Source: a virus
Length of the DNA stretch: 49,439 bases
Virus record (IMG/VR): IMGVR_UViG_3300017530_000010
Coordinates: 1 to 49,439 of that record
Strand: one strand, 5' to 3'
Shown here: positions 34,244-42,720 of the stretch, piece after piece
Layout of the letters: every line of letters begins with the position of its first letter
Position numbering within the stretch: the stretch's first letter is position 1
Notes under the pieces: model-generated
The model's input: only the letters and a program-made list of their open reading frames with translations
Told to the model about the DNA's origin: nothing
Database searches by the model: none
Translations under genes and position numbers: made by a program

Positions 34244-35091
34244 GAATTCTAGTAACACTAATAATGCTATTAGTCGTAGCAGGCGCACACGCATCACCAG
34301 TGAAGTACAACTTTACTGGAATTGTCGCAGGAACTTTCAACGATACAGGTTGGCCAGATAACGTAATACTACACGCCAAAAGGGGGGAGGATGTGTCCGG
34401 GTGGTTCTCCATTGATTCTATAACTGGCGACCCCCTGGGATTTGGGGCTACAATAGGGGATGATACAATCACCCATGTAGGTAACGGAGAGACAGCTCTT
34501 TTTATAGCTAATGATTACATAGACTGTTGTCCACCCCCATCGACGACGTACGATAGTATCCAAGTCGGGTTATGGAACCTAGTATCATCAGGTGAGCCCG
34601 AGAATACATTCTCAACATATTTATCTATTTTTGATAGAAAGGATGCTAATATCGTATGGGATGACTCTTTGATCTACCTGCAAGACCTGCCACTGGTGAC
34701 AGGGGATTTCTCAGAGGACGGGGTTACTAGGTTAACTTTGAAGAGCGACATTTACAAACCGGACTGGGCAACAAGACCTACGATTGCTATCGACCTGGAT
34801 AGTTTAGACCTAGACTATGCCACGGGAGATGCTAATAGAGATGGCATTGTGGATGCTATCGATTTGAATATTTTAGGGACTAATTGGCAGAAACATGGTG
34901 GATGGGATCAGGGAGACTTTACGAGAGATGGATTTGTTAGTATCGCGGATCTACATGCGTTAGCTGTTAACTGGAGGGGCGGAGCTATACATAGACCAGT
35001 CTCAGCGGCGACAGCTATACCTGAACCAAACACTATTATGCTAATGATTATAGGGGGGCTGTTGGCATGGATAAAAATTGGAAGGCGATGA
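34240..35091 (+). CDS. Exported protein with dockerin-like repeats and PEP-CTERM sorting signal
   Basis: 283 residues. Signal peptide MRILVTLIMLLVVAGAHAS. A beta-rich exported body (about 20-190) is followed by two calcium-binding dockerin-like repeats: GDANRDGIVDAIDLNILG, then GDFTRDGFVSIADLHALA. The C-terminus is IPEPNTIMLMIIGGLLAW plus a basic tail, a textbook PEP-CTERM signal (Pro-Glu-Pro, hydrophobic helix, Arg cluster). Such proteins are processed by an exosortase, which no gene here encodes, so it must come from the host. That strongly suggests the infected cell is a planctomycete or similar exosortase-bearing bacterium. ATG at 34240 overlaps the previous stop. Confidence 0.8.
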   Translation: MRILVTLIMLLVVAGAHASPVKYNFTGIVAGTFNDTGWPDNVILHAKRGEDVSGWFSIDSITGDPLGFGATIGDDTITHVGNGETALFIANDYIDCCPPPSTTYDSIQVGLWNLVSSGEPENTFSTYLSIFDRKDANIVWDDSLIYLQDLPLVTGDFSEDGVTRLTLKSDIYKPDWATRPTIAIDLDSLDLDYATGDANRDGIVDAIDLNILGTNWQKHGGWDQGDFTRDGFVSIADLHALAVNWRGGAIHRPVSAATAIPEPNTIMLMIIGGLLAWIKIGRR

Positions 35092-35282
35092 TAAAGGTTC
35101 TCCGACAACAGGAAGGCACGCTAGAGATTAAGTATCAGCATAAGTACGATTCTATTAGCATTGTGCTAAGGGAAGGGGATATGTGCTTAATTAAATGTGT
35201 GCACATTAAAGATTTAACATCCGCTAAAGATACCCTAATATCTAATGCGGTTGGGATGATGGCATCACAAGCATCACGTTAA
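35067..35282 (+). CDS. Small hypothetical protein
   Basis: 71 residues from ATG 35067, with the purine run GGGGGG (35053-35058) upstream; ATG 35088, which forms an ATGA overlap with the preceding stop, is an alternative. The sequence has a hydrophobic end (LISNAVGMMASQASR) and a basic start (MDKNWKAMIKVLRQQEG). No family or motif is recognised. Start uncertain. Confidence 0.5.
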   Translation: MDKNWKAMIKVLRQQEGTLEIKYQHKYDSISIVLREGDMCLIKCVHIKDLTSAKDTLISNAVGMMASQASR

Positions 35283-35303
35283 ACATAAGAACAAGAGGAC
35301 ACT

Positions 35304-35843
35304 ATGCACACATCAGCTAAACTCCTGTATATACAAGCAAGGAAGTCTCATAGAGAAATCTATGAGCAATTGATAAAGCTTAAAGAGGACGTAGCCACGG
35401 AGGTGAGTGAAACAGAACTAGCCGATGTAGCGTTTGCCCTAGAGAGATCAATTAGGTACCTAGAGGATATCAGAAAGGAATTATCTAAAACTAATTCACA
35501 TATTAAAACTATGGCTTGTTTAAAGTGGACAGAGAATCAAGCGACTACCATGGACGGGCAGCCAATACGGACAGCGTATTGTACAGCTACACCTGAGGTA
35601 AAGATGTATGCTCCATTTCCCATCAAAAAGGATAAAGATGGGTGGGATGAGTTAATGAAGTGGCTAGGTATTCCGAAAGAGATATCCGACAAAGAGATAG
35701 TCCGTCCGCATTATCCAGCTATGTTGGAGCTATGTACAGAGCTATCCAGAGAGGGTAAACCACTACCCCCTGGGGTCGATCCATCGAAGAAAAAGGCTCA
35801 GTATGATTTGAAGATGCGTAAGACCAAAACGGAGATAGCATAA
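35304..35843 (+). CDS. Hypothetical helical protein
   Basis: 179 residues with no evident signal peptide. The N-terminal 70 residues are helical (AKLLYIQARKSHREIYEQL). The C-terminal part contains GWDELMKWLGIPKEISDKEIV, PHYPAMLELCTELSREGKPL and LPPGVDPSKKK, a segment recurring in environmental phage replication-region proteins whose function is unknown. It shares a base with the next gene (TAATG, 35843). Confidence 0.6.
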   Translation: MHTSAKLLYIQARKSHREIYEQLIKLKEDVATEVSETELADVAFALERSIRYLEDIRKELSKTNSHIKTMACLKWTENQATTMDGQPIRTAYCTATPEVKMYAPFPIKKDKDGWDELMKWLGIPKEISDKEIVRPHYPAMLELCTELSREGKPLPPGVDPSKKKAQYDLKMRKTKTEIA

Positions 35844-36430
35844 TGTCGTGTGACAAAAGAATAACTGCTGCCCAAAGTCTAGACCCGTTTGATACTATCC
35901 ATAACATATTGGATATGAATGGTCCGCTATTCGAAACATTAAAAGAGTCTAGTTATCCTAGATGTATGGACGAGGCCGAGTGTATATTAGTTAAGTCTCA
36001 CTCTACGGACTGGGTTGGTTGGATAGAGATTCGTAAAATCAATATCCAACCTTATTATAGAACACCCTGTACATCTGCTATCCTAAAGTACCTAGGTGTT
36101 AATGAGTGGTCCGAGTCTCGATACTTAGAGGACTGTACAGAGATTCTAAAGAAGCAAGGATGGGTAGTGACACAAGAGAATATTATATCTTACACAGTTG
36201 GTTCATTACGAAAGGAGATAAAAGCTAACAGACTATGTAGTAAGGCGATATACTTTATGGTTATTATGTCCGGGCATGTTTTACTACTAGACAGTCATGG
36301 TGATACATGCTGCGACACCGCACCTGTTTCAAAAGATAGGCGACATGTTTACAATGTCTATTCAATTACGAGTAAAGAGAGAGAATCGTTTTCCAGTAAC
36401 CTATCCTATGCCATGAGTAAAATCAAATGA
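35843..36430 (+). CDS. Hypothetical protein
   Basis: 195 residues, coupled to both neighbours by TAATG and ATGA overlaps. Contains several Cys (YPRCMDEAECILV, then DSHGDTCCDTAPV) but no clear zinc motif. Mixed alpha/beta. It lies in the replication block before the SSB-like candidate, so a replication accessory role is plausible. Not recognised. Confidence 0.6.
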   Translation: MSCDKRITAAQSLDPFDTIHNILDMNGPLFETLKESSYPRCMDEAECILVKSHSTDWVGWIEIRKINIQPYYRTPCTSAILKYLGVNEWSESRYLEDCTEILKKQGWVVTQENIISYTVGSLRKEIKANRLCSKAIYFMVIMSGHVLLLDSHGDTCCDTAPVSKDRRHVYNVYSITSKERESFSSNLSYAMSKIK

Positions 36431-37473
36431 CCTCCCCGCAAAACCAAATTGCTGCCAGCATACTTAACGTTGTCTCTAAAACTGCGGCCCCTAACCCCAA
36501 CATCAACAAAGAGGAACAAATGGCGAATTCAGAGAACCTACCTGCCGTACAAAACAATAACGACCTTCCGGAGTACCTACAGCTCTACTTAGCGGATCAG
36601 AAGGCGCCTCTAGCCACCGGCCTAGAGGAAGCTAGGCAATTCACAACAGCACAATACATCAAGATTGTGCAATCGTCTAGTACAGATTTATTGAAAGAAC
36701 GTTCAATAGGGGATATGATACTGACCCCAGACGACGACCTGATTGCGCCTGTCATTTTGGATACGGAGGGTAAACCAACAACAGAATCTCAAAGAATACC
36801 TTTTACACCGATAAGTTTCTTTGTGGAGTGGATTATTCGGAATCCACTAAACGTAGAGCCGTTTGTAAGAGAAAGAAGTAGAGACCCTAGTAGTGAGATT
36901 GCTAGTAGGGCTAGAAGTTTCGATAAGAGTATTAACACTCTACCCTATCCTGAAGAGCCCGACAACAGGGAAAAGAGTATTCGATACTGCGAGACTCTTA
37001 ACTATATCTCTTTCTTGCACTTAGAGGGGTTTAATTCAGTACCTGTTATAGTTTCCTTTTCGGTAGGAAGTTATAAAAACGGTTCAGCCTTTGGGGCTTT
37101 AGCCGGTCTAAGAAAAGCCCCAATGTATTGTTGTATCTTTGAGCTATACTCAAAGTATACTGTGGCGAAGAAAGGTGATTACTATTCTTTAACCGCAGAT
37201 AACCCGCGACAAGGGCCAAGTTATGTCGAGCAAGGGGACTTGCAAAGGAATACTGATTTGTTTAAGGGGTACCTAGAGACCAACAAGTTGATTAGGGACC
37301 AGGAGATAGGAAATGGTGCCCCTGTCATTACTGACAATGTGATTGAGGCGGCAAATACCCTTTTGACACCTGAATCACCTGCCCGTACAGCCCCTGTACA
37401 TATACCGGCGCCTGTACATGTTCCTGCTCCTGCTCCCGTACCTACACGGCAAAGTGACCATATACCTTTCTAG
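36427..37473 (+). CDS. Candidate ssDNA-binding protein with SSB-like C-terminal tip
   Basis: 348 residues with no signal peptide. The body is unrecognised: helical opening LPEYLQLYLADQKAPLATGL, then strand-rich VPVIVSFSVGSYKNGSAFG. A Pro/Ala linker (PVHIPAPVHVPAPAPVP) precedes the last seven residues, QSDHIPF. Bacterial SSBs end in a flexible Pro-rich linker and D-x-I-P-F-like tip that recruits replication proteins. Position directly before the structured RNAs and primase-helicase gene agrees. The function is inferred from the tail; it lacks an obvious OB-fold signature. Confidence 0.5.
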   Translation: MTSPQNQIAASILNVVSKTAAPNPNINKEEQMANSENLPAVQNNNDLPEYLQLYLADQKAPLATGLEEARQFTTAQYIKIVQSSSTDLLKERSIGDMILTPDDDLIAPVILDTEGKPTTESQRIPFTPISFFVEWIIRNPLNVEPFVRERSRDPSSEIASRARSFDKSINTLPYPEEPDNREKSIRYCETLNYISFLHLEGFNSVPVIVSFSVGSYKNGSAFGALAGLRKAPMYCCIFELYSKYTVAKKGDYYSLTADNPRQGPSYVEQGDLQRNTDLFKGYLETNKLIRDQEIGNGAPVITDNVIEAANTLLTPESPARTAPVHIPAPVHVPAPAPVPTRQSDHIPF

Positions 37474-37480
37474 AACTTGT

Positions 37481-37577
37481 GATGGGGCAGTGGGCATGAG
37501 TCAGTCCCCCTAGCTGCGGCGCTAGGTTGAGGTGGCATACCCAGTCCATCTGTCGCCTCTTGCTGTCCTATCTTTTT
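37481..37577 (+). ncRNA. Structured RNA, unit 1 of a tandem pair
   Basis: Closing stem P1 GATGGGGCAG (37481-37490) with CTGTCCTATC (37563-37572): ten pairs including G-T wobbles. Inside are hairpin P2 CCTAGC/GCTAGG (37509-37514 with 37521-37526) and hairpin P3 GAGGTGGCA/TGTCGCCTC (37529-37537 with 37551-37559, nine pairs, 13-nt loop). The linker TTG joins P3 to P1. Five T follow. Unit 2 has the same P3-TTG-P1-T layout with compensatory changes. Not a known family to me. Confidence 0.75.
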
Positions 37578-37595
37578 GTTACTTATCGCCGTGAC

Positions 37596-37703
37596 ATAGA
37601 GCAGTAGGCTCGTGGTTGGGCCTTCCGGCACACCAATAAGTTATATGGTGGACTGGGTCGAAGTAGCACTCATGATATGTTGCTTCTTGCTGCTCTATTT
37701 TTT
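37596..37703 (+). ncRNA. Structured RNA, unit 2 of a tandem pair
   Basis: P1 ATAGAGCAG (37596-37604) pairs perfectly with CTGCTCTAT (37690-37698). A central imperfect hairpin lies at 37613-37635 (TGGT/ACCA outer, GCC/GGC inner). P3 GAAGTAGCA/TGTTGCTTC (37660-37668 with 37678-37686) has nine pairs and a 9-nt loop. TTG then P1 and six T follow. Two G-C pairs in unit 1 P3 are A-T pairs here, which is compensatory evidence that the stem is functional. The T-tract suggests it is its own terminator. Confidence 0.75.
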
Positions 37704-37754
37704 GTTATTATCTGCTATCGGTAATTTCATTAGATTGTCAGGAAGTACAGCGCA

Positions 37755-40562
37755 ATGTCTTTGCCGGTAGGGGATATACTTAAAGACTATGGATTTAACA
37801 CATTTCCCACTGACGCAAATAACATAAAATGTCTATGCCCTTTTCACAAAGACACTAATCCTAGCTGTAGTGTGGAGGTTAATACAGGTGTTTGGAAGTG
37901 TTTTGTCTGTGATGCAAAAGGGTCGATATACAACTTGTTAGCACGGAAGGCCAATAAGACAGAATTAGATATCCGCAATGACTTGTCACTAAGGTTCGGA
38001 GTCTCTAATGATAAGTCAGCAGACATAAAGGCCATTGAAAGGTACTGTAGAGCATTACTTAAGAACGAATGGCTACAGAACCAGTTATTCTATCGTGGTT
38101 TAACACCAGAGCTATTAGTTTACTATAGGCTGGGTGCTGACAGAGATAGAGTAACGATACCGATAAAGAACGTAGCTGGGTACTATGTCAATATACGGAG
38201 ATATAAGCCAGACGCACAATACAACAAGTTTATCTCTCAGAAAGGACGCGGAGAGAATCGCCTATACCCAATAGAGCAGTTATCTTTCGATACAATAGTT
38301 CTCTGTGGTGGAGAGCTAAAAGCTATTGTCGCTGCCTATTATCTTAACCTACATGGCATAGGGGCCATATCAGGTACCAGCGGGGAATCCAACCTATCTA
38401 TACCTCTTGCTGAGCAGTTCCACGGTAAGACAGTGTACGTGTGTATGGATATCGACCAAGCAGGTATAATTGCCGCTGAGAAGATAGCCGGTATTCTAGT
38501 GAGGTACGCCAAGAAGGTACATATCACCTCTCTGCCTCTTGACGTAAAGGAATTACCCAGGGGCGATATCAATGACTACGTTAGGCTAAATAGGTCCGAC
38601 GATAATTCATTTCTATACAAGGCGATATTCGAGAATTCTGTTGCACATACTCTTAAGAAAATAGAGCCACACAAGCAAAATGGAGAAGTACCAAAAGATG
38701 TGGGTTTATTTAATGCAATCGAAGGTGATAATGTGGGCAGCAGAGTACGACTAAAGGGCAGAGTTGCAGCTATACTAGATCAGCCATACGAGATACCAAA
38801 AGTAATAACAGTAAGTTGTGACCGGTCTCAATTATTTTGTAGCTACTGCCCAGTGTTCCACTCTAAAGACGATCAAGAATATACAATACCTGAAGAGTCA
38901 AAGTCTATTATCTCTATGTGTGATGCGCATGAGGTTGTACAGCATGTAGAATTGAAAGTGGCTGTGGGTATACCAAAGAAGTGCAAGGTGTGTACCTTTA
39001 AAATATTATCACACTACTCGATTCAAGAAGCCAGAATCAGTAATGTGTTATCAATGACTGAGAGAGATAACGTAGCTGGTATGCAGACAGCGTATTGCGT
39101 CGGTAATAACCTAGAGCCAAACTGTGAGTATACATTCACTGGCAGAAACTTCGCCCATGCTAAAACACAAACAGCAAGCTTTATATTCTCACAGTACGAC
39201 CCTTTGGAGGATGAGTTATCTTCATACAAAGGTAAGAGAATAAAAGACCTAAAAGAATTCCAGCCAGAAGAATGGACAGTCAAGAGCATAAGAGATAAGC
39301 TATCTTGTATCTATGATGATCTAGAAGCCAATGTAACGTACATCTACGAACGTAGAAGAATACATCTAGCTGTTGATCTAGCTTATCATTCACCTCTTCA
39401 ATTTGTTCTAGACGATGAATTACAAAAGGGATGGGTTGAAGTGCTAATAATTGGTGACTCGTCTATAGGTAAGACCAAGACAGCAAACAATCTAAAGGAG
39501 CATTACGGGGTAGGCAAACGAACATCTTGTAAGGGAGCGACATTAGCCGGATTGCTGGGTGGATTAGCTTCCATCAGTAACAGGTGGTTCGTTACCTGGG
39601 GCATCATCCCGACCTATGACAAACAGCTAGTTATTCTAGAGGAGCTATCCGGCATAACTAGAGGCGCCTTCCAGGGTATGACGGACATGCGATCAACAGG
39701 GATAGCAGAGATTACTAAGATAGAAAAGAGATCAACACACGCTAGAACTAGACTTGTAGCAATCTCCAATCCCATTAGAGGTAAGTCAGTAAACTCTTAT
39801 ACATTTGGCATACAAGCTATAGAGGAATTGATACGGGCACCTGAAGACATACGGAGATTCGATTTATGCTTAACCGAATCCGAGGATGACATAGACATAG
39901 TCAAGCTTTCGAAGCTACAGTCATATAGGCCAAACATAGAGCATAAATATACTGGTGAATTATGCAGAGAGCTAATTCTATGGGGCTGGTCTAGAGATCA
40001 TTCCCAGGTGAAGTTTGAGGACGCGGCAATTAGGTTGATAGAACCTGTAGTAAATAAGCTATGCGACACCTTCTCAGAATCCTGCCCGATAATAGACAAA
40101 GGGTCTACTAGGTATAAGGTAGCTAGACTAGCTGCATCATTAGCTGTTAGAACTTTCTCACATGAGAATGAAGATACGGTATTGATTCGTGAATGTCATA
40201 TAGAATTCATCTTTAACATGTTAATGAAATTCTACAGTGAGACTAAGATAGGTTATCTAAGGTACTCAGAGTCTATTAAGTACACTAATGAGTTACGTGA
40301 TGTAGACATCATAAGAATACAGATAGATAAAATAGTTCATGCAAAAGACTTTGTTAGCAAGATGTTATATTGCATTGACTTTGACATGGACGACCTAGCG
40401 GACTGGACAGGATATCCTCGTGATTTTGCTCGACCAGTTCTATCCTTGCTGGTCAGAAAGAATGCTGTTGTACGAATGGGTAAATTTAGATACAAAAAGA
40501 CTGACGCATTTAATTCGTATCTTCACGATCTATTCGGTAGTGGGGAGTTAAGGAATAGTTAA
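37755..40562 (+). CDS. Primase fused to MCM-like replicative helicase
   Basis: 935 residues with three parts. First, a DnaG-type primase start: CHC2 zinc ligands C28, H31, C49, C52, then TOPRIM with GGELK (185-189) and the DxD of MDIDQAG (232-234). Second, residues about 320-480 are an OB-like region with several Cys pairs (C361/C364, C409/C412), as in MCM N-terminal zinc domains. Third, an AAA+ core with Walker A GDSSIGKT (566-573), Walker B VILEEL (625-630), sensor AISNP (668-672) and arginine-finger EDIRRFD (696-702). MCM-primase fusions are known from prophages such as BcMCM. It primes and unwinds at the phage fork. Confidence 0.85.
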   Translation: MSLPVGDILKDYGFNTFPTDANNIKCLCPFHKDTNPSCSVEVNTGVWKCFVCDAKGSIYNLLARKANKTELDIRNDLSLRFGVSNDKSADIKAIERYCRALLKNEWLQNQLFYRGLTPELLVYYRLGADRDRVTIPIKNVAGYYVNIRRYKPDAQYNKFISQKGRGENRLYPIEQLSFDTIVLCGGELKAIVAAYYLNLHGIGAISGTSGESNLSIPLAEQFHGKTVYVCMDIDQAGIIAAEKIAGILVRYAKKVHITSLPLDVKELPRGDINDYVRLNRSDDNSFLYKAIFENSVAHTLKKIEPHKQNGEVPKDVGLFNAIEGDNVGSRVRLKGRVAAILDQPYEIPKVITVSCDRSQLFCSYCPVFHSKDDQEYTIPEESKSIISMCDAHEVVQHVELKVAVGIPKKCKVCTFKILSHYSIQEARISNVLSMTERDNVAGMQTAYCVGNNLEPNCEYTFTGRNFAHAKTQTASFIFSQYDPLEDELSSYKGKRIKDLKEFQPEEWTVKSIRDKLSCIYDDLEANVTYIYERRRIHLAVDLAYHSPLQFVLDDELQKGWVEVLIIGDSSIGKTKTANNLKEHYGVGKRTSCKGATLAGLLGGLASISNRWFVTWGIIPTYDKQLVILEELSGITRGAFQGMTDMRSTGIAEITKIEKRSTHARTRLVAISNPIRGKSVNSYTFGIQAIEELIRAPEDIRRFDLCLTESEDDIDIVKLSKLQSYRPNIEHKYTGELCRELILWGWSRDHSQVKFEDAAIRLIEPVVNKLCDTFSESCPIIDKGSTRYKVARLAASLAVRTFSHENEDTVLIRECHIEFIFNMLMKFYSETKIGYLRYSESIKYTNELRDVDIIRIQIDKIVHAKDFVSKMLYCIDFDMDDLADWTGYPRDFARPVLSLLVRKNAVVRMGKFRYKKTDAFNSYLHDLFGSGELRNS

Positions 40563-40564
40563 TT

Positions 40565-42520
40565 ATGAAAACCTTTCGAAATAATGTTCGGCTAGTTGAA
40601 TCTGTATCGGAGCTACCTGACCTCTTTGGGACAAATAACCTGTATCTAGACTTTGAGACTACGTCTGGCGGTCTTAAAGAGGATTCAACTAACCCATGGC
40701 ACACATGCGACATCGCTGGCATATGTATAACTATCGATTATCACAAGTATGCGTATTATGTACCGGTAGGTGGTGCGCATGCTGGGGAGAGAAATAGAAA
40801 CCTACACAAAGAGGAGGTTTATCCTTGGTTGGTAAAAGTAGTGAAATCCTCTAATAAGTGGATCAACCACAATATCAAATATGATGCCCACGTCTTTTGT
40901 AATTGCATAAATGACGATATATCTTTACCCACACTAATAGACACAATGTCCCTTGCTAAGTTAGTAGACTCAGATAGGATGTACAGAGGTGGATACGGGC
41001 TAGACATATTGTCTAAAGACTGGCTAGGGAAGAACATCAGCGGATACCAAGATGCGCTAAAGCCTTACCTCAAGACATCGGCAGGACAGTGGTACAATAA
41101 AGATTATGGGAACATACCGTTAGACATCATTGCACCCTATGGTGGACAGGATGTTCTATCCACTAGGAAATTAGCTGACTATATCCGGTGTAACGTACCA
41201 GAAGAGTCTTACGATGTAATGAAAGTAGAGTGTTTATTAACTGGTGTCTTGTTTAATATGGAGAGGTTCGGGCTTCTTATAGATAAGACAGAGTTACAGG
41301 TACACCAGTTACACTGTCTAACAAAGATGGTAGAGATACAAGAAGAATTGACAAACGAAGTAGGGCACTACTTTTTACCGTCATCTAACAAGCAGGTACA
41401 AGATGTCTTGCTTAACACCTACGAGTTACCTACGTTATCCTACAATGAGAATAATAACCCCTCATTTGACAAGAAAGCACTAAAAGAGTATCTATATTGG
41501 CCAGACTCTCCTATTAGAGTTGTAAAGAACATAGTCGAACACAGAAAACACCACCACTTTAACGGCTTATTTCTTGAAAAGTATCTGGATCTAGCTATAG
41601 GATATTCTGCGTTAGCTAAACACAAACACAATGGTGACAGTGAAGCTTTCTTTTTGCATCCGGACATAAATCAAACTGTCAGTACAGGTAGGATGAGCTG
41701 TCGTAACCCCAATATGCAACAACTGAACAAGAGAGCTAAGTCTCTCATACACCCTATGCCCGACTGGATGTTCATATCTATTGACTATTCTCAGATTGAG
41801 TTTAGACTAATCATAAACTATATGCAGAACAAGGAAGCTATAGCTGCTTATGAAAAGGACCCTGATACTGACTTCCATTCCTGGATACAGTCTCAATTAC
41901 CTGGGAATATATCTAGGTCAAGGGCCAAAACAATCAATTTCTCAATGGGGTACGGCACTGGTAAGAAGGGTATGGGCAAAAACATGGACTTGATGGAGGA
42001 CCTAAGAGAGATAGCCGGGACTAATAGAGAATACTTCCTATCCCTATGTGCTCGTCGTGGTGCAGAGCTATATAATATGTACCATGCTAAGTTCCCTGAG
42101 CTAAAACAGACTTCTAAATACTATGAAGGTATTGCAAGAGCTACTGGGTATGTAACTAATATGCACGGCAGACGCAGACACTTGGACCCTAAAGTTGCAC
42201 ACATAGCTTTCAACACTATTAACCAAGGCGATGCGGCGGACATAATGAAAGAGAGATTAGTTGCTGTATCAAAGGTAGCAAAAGAATTAGGTGTGTATCC
42301 ACTGATACCCGTACACGATGAAATATTATTTACTTGTCCAATTGAGGTGGGATCAGACCCAGTCACAATACTAAGACTAGTACGGTGCTTAGAATCACCT
42401 AGGATACAGAATAAGTTATCTGTACCTATTAGGTGCAAGGTGGGGATATCGGAGGAATCATGGGCAGATTGTGGAAATCAAGAATTTGTAGTACCTTATA
42501 AGGAGGTGGAGAGAGTATGA
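40565..42520 (+). CDS. Family A DNA polymerase with 3'-5' exonuclease
   Basis: 651 residues starting two bases after the primase-helicase stop. Exonuclease: LDFET (D29, E31), NIKYDAHV (D107), PYGGQD (Y192, D196), all present. Polymerase motif A DYSQIE (407-412), motif B RAKTINFSMGYG (Lys455, Phe459, Tyr463) and motif C VHDE (583-586). It lacks the 5'-3' exonuclease domain of bacterial Pol I, as is usual for phage enzymes. The Phe at the 762-equivalent position indicates normal discrimination against dideoxynucleotides. The main replicative polymerase. The stop overlaps the next gene (ATGA). Confidence 0.95.
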   Translation: MKTFRNNVRLVESVSELPDLFGTNNLYLDFETTSGGLKEDSTNPWHTCDIAGICITIDYHKYAYYVPVGGAHAGERNRNLHKEEVYPWLVKVVKSSNKWINHNIKYDAHVFCNCINDDISLPTLIDTMSLAKLVDSDRMYRGGYGLDILSKDWLGKNISGYQDALKPYLKTSAGQWYNKDYGNIPLDIIAPYGGQDVLSTRKLADYIRCNVPEESYDVMKVECLLTGVLFNMERFGLLIDKTELQVHQLHCLTKMVEIQEELTNEVGHYFLPSSNKQVQDVLLNTYELPTLSYNENNNPSFDKKALKEYLYWPDSPIRVVKNIVEHRKHHHFNGLFLEKYLDLAIGYSALAKHKHNGDSEAFFLHPDINQTVSTGRMSCRNPNMQQLNKRAKSLIHPMPDWMFISIDYSQIEFRLIINYMQNKEAIAAYEKDPDTDFHSWIQSQLPGNISRSRAKTINFSMGYGTGKKGMGKNMDLMEDLREIAGTNREYFLSLCARRGAELYNMYHAKFPELKQTSKYYEGIARATGYVTNMHGRRRHLDPKVAHIAFNTINQGDAADIMKERLVAVSKVAKELGVYPLIPVHDEILFTCPIEVGSDPVTILRLVRCLESPRIQNKLSVPIRCKVGISEESWADCGNQEFVVPYKEVERV

Positions 42521-42720
42521 AGGCATGTTCTGAAAAAAGATTTAAAGAGAGAGTCAAAGTTGTTTCTCAGTTCTTGGAGGAATTCGCCAGGGAAATGGAG
42601 AAAGAAACTATACGATTTCCAGTATTATCTATCCCACGAAAATCAAAGAATAGTTGGGTAGGTTTTCGTAACCGCGCTGAACTATTAGTAGAGGAGTTAT
42701 TTAATGGTGATGGAGCTTAA
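42517..42720 (+). CDS. Small hypothetical protein
   Basis: 67 residues, coupled to the polymerase by ATGA overlap (42517-42520). A basic N-terminal helix (FKERVKVVSQFLEEFAREME) is followed by a short strand-rich part. No motif identified; it may be a polymerase accessory given the coupling. Confidence rests on open frame and overlap. Confidence 0.5.
   Translation: MKACSEKRFKERVKVVSQFLEEFAREMEKETIRFPVLSIPRKSKNSWVGFRNRAELLVEELFNGDGA

Larger units (their letters stand above)
37474..37754 (+). other. Intergenic region with two structured RNAs before the primase-helicase
   Basis: The 281 bases between the SSB-like gene and the primase-helicase are filled by two tandem structured RNAs, each followed by a T-tract (37481-37577 and 37596-37703). 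After them come an AT-rich spacer (37704-37739) and the Shine-Dalgarno AGGAAG (37740-37745). No open frame of note. The RNAs, not a simple leader, account for the gap. Confidence 0.75.

Noticed and set aside
37481-37703. tRNA genes
   Set aside because: There is no cloverleaf, T-loop GTTCxANxC or acceptor stem of seven pairs with a discriminator; the fold differs from tRNA.
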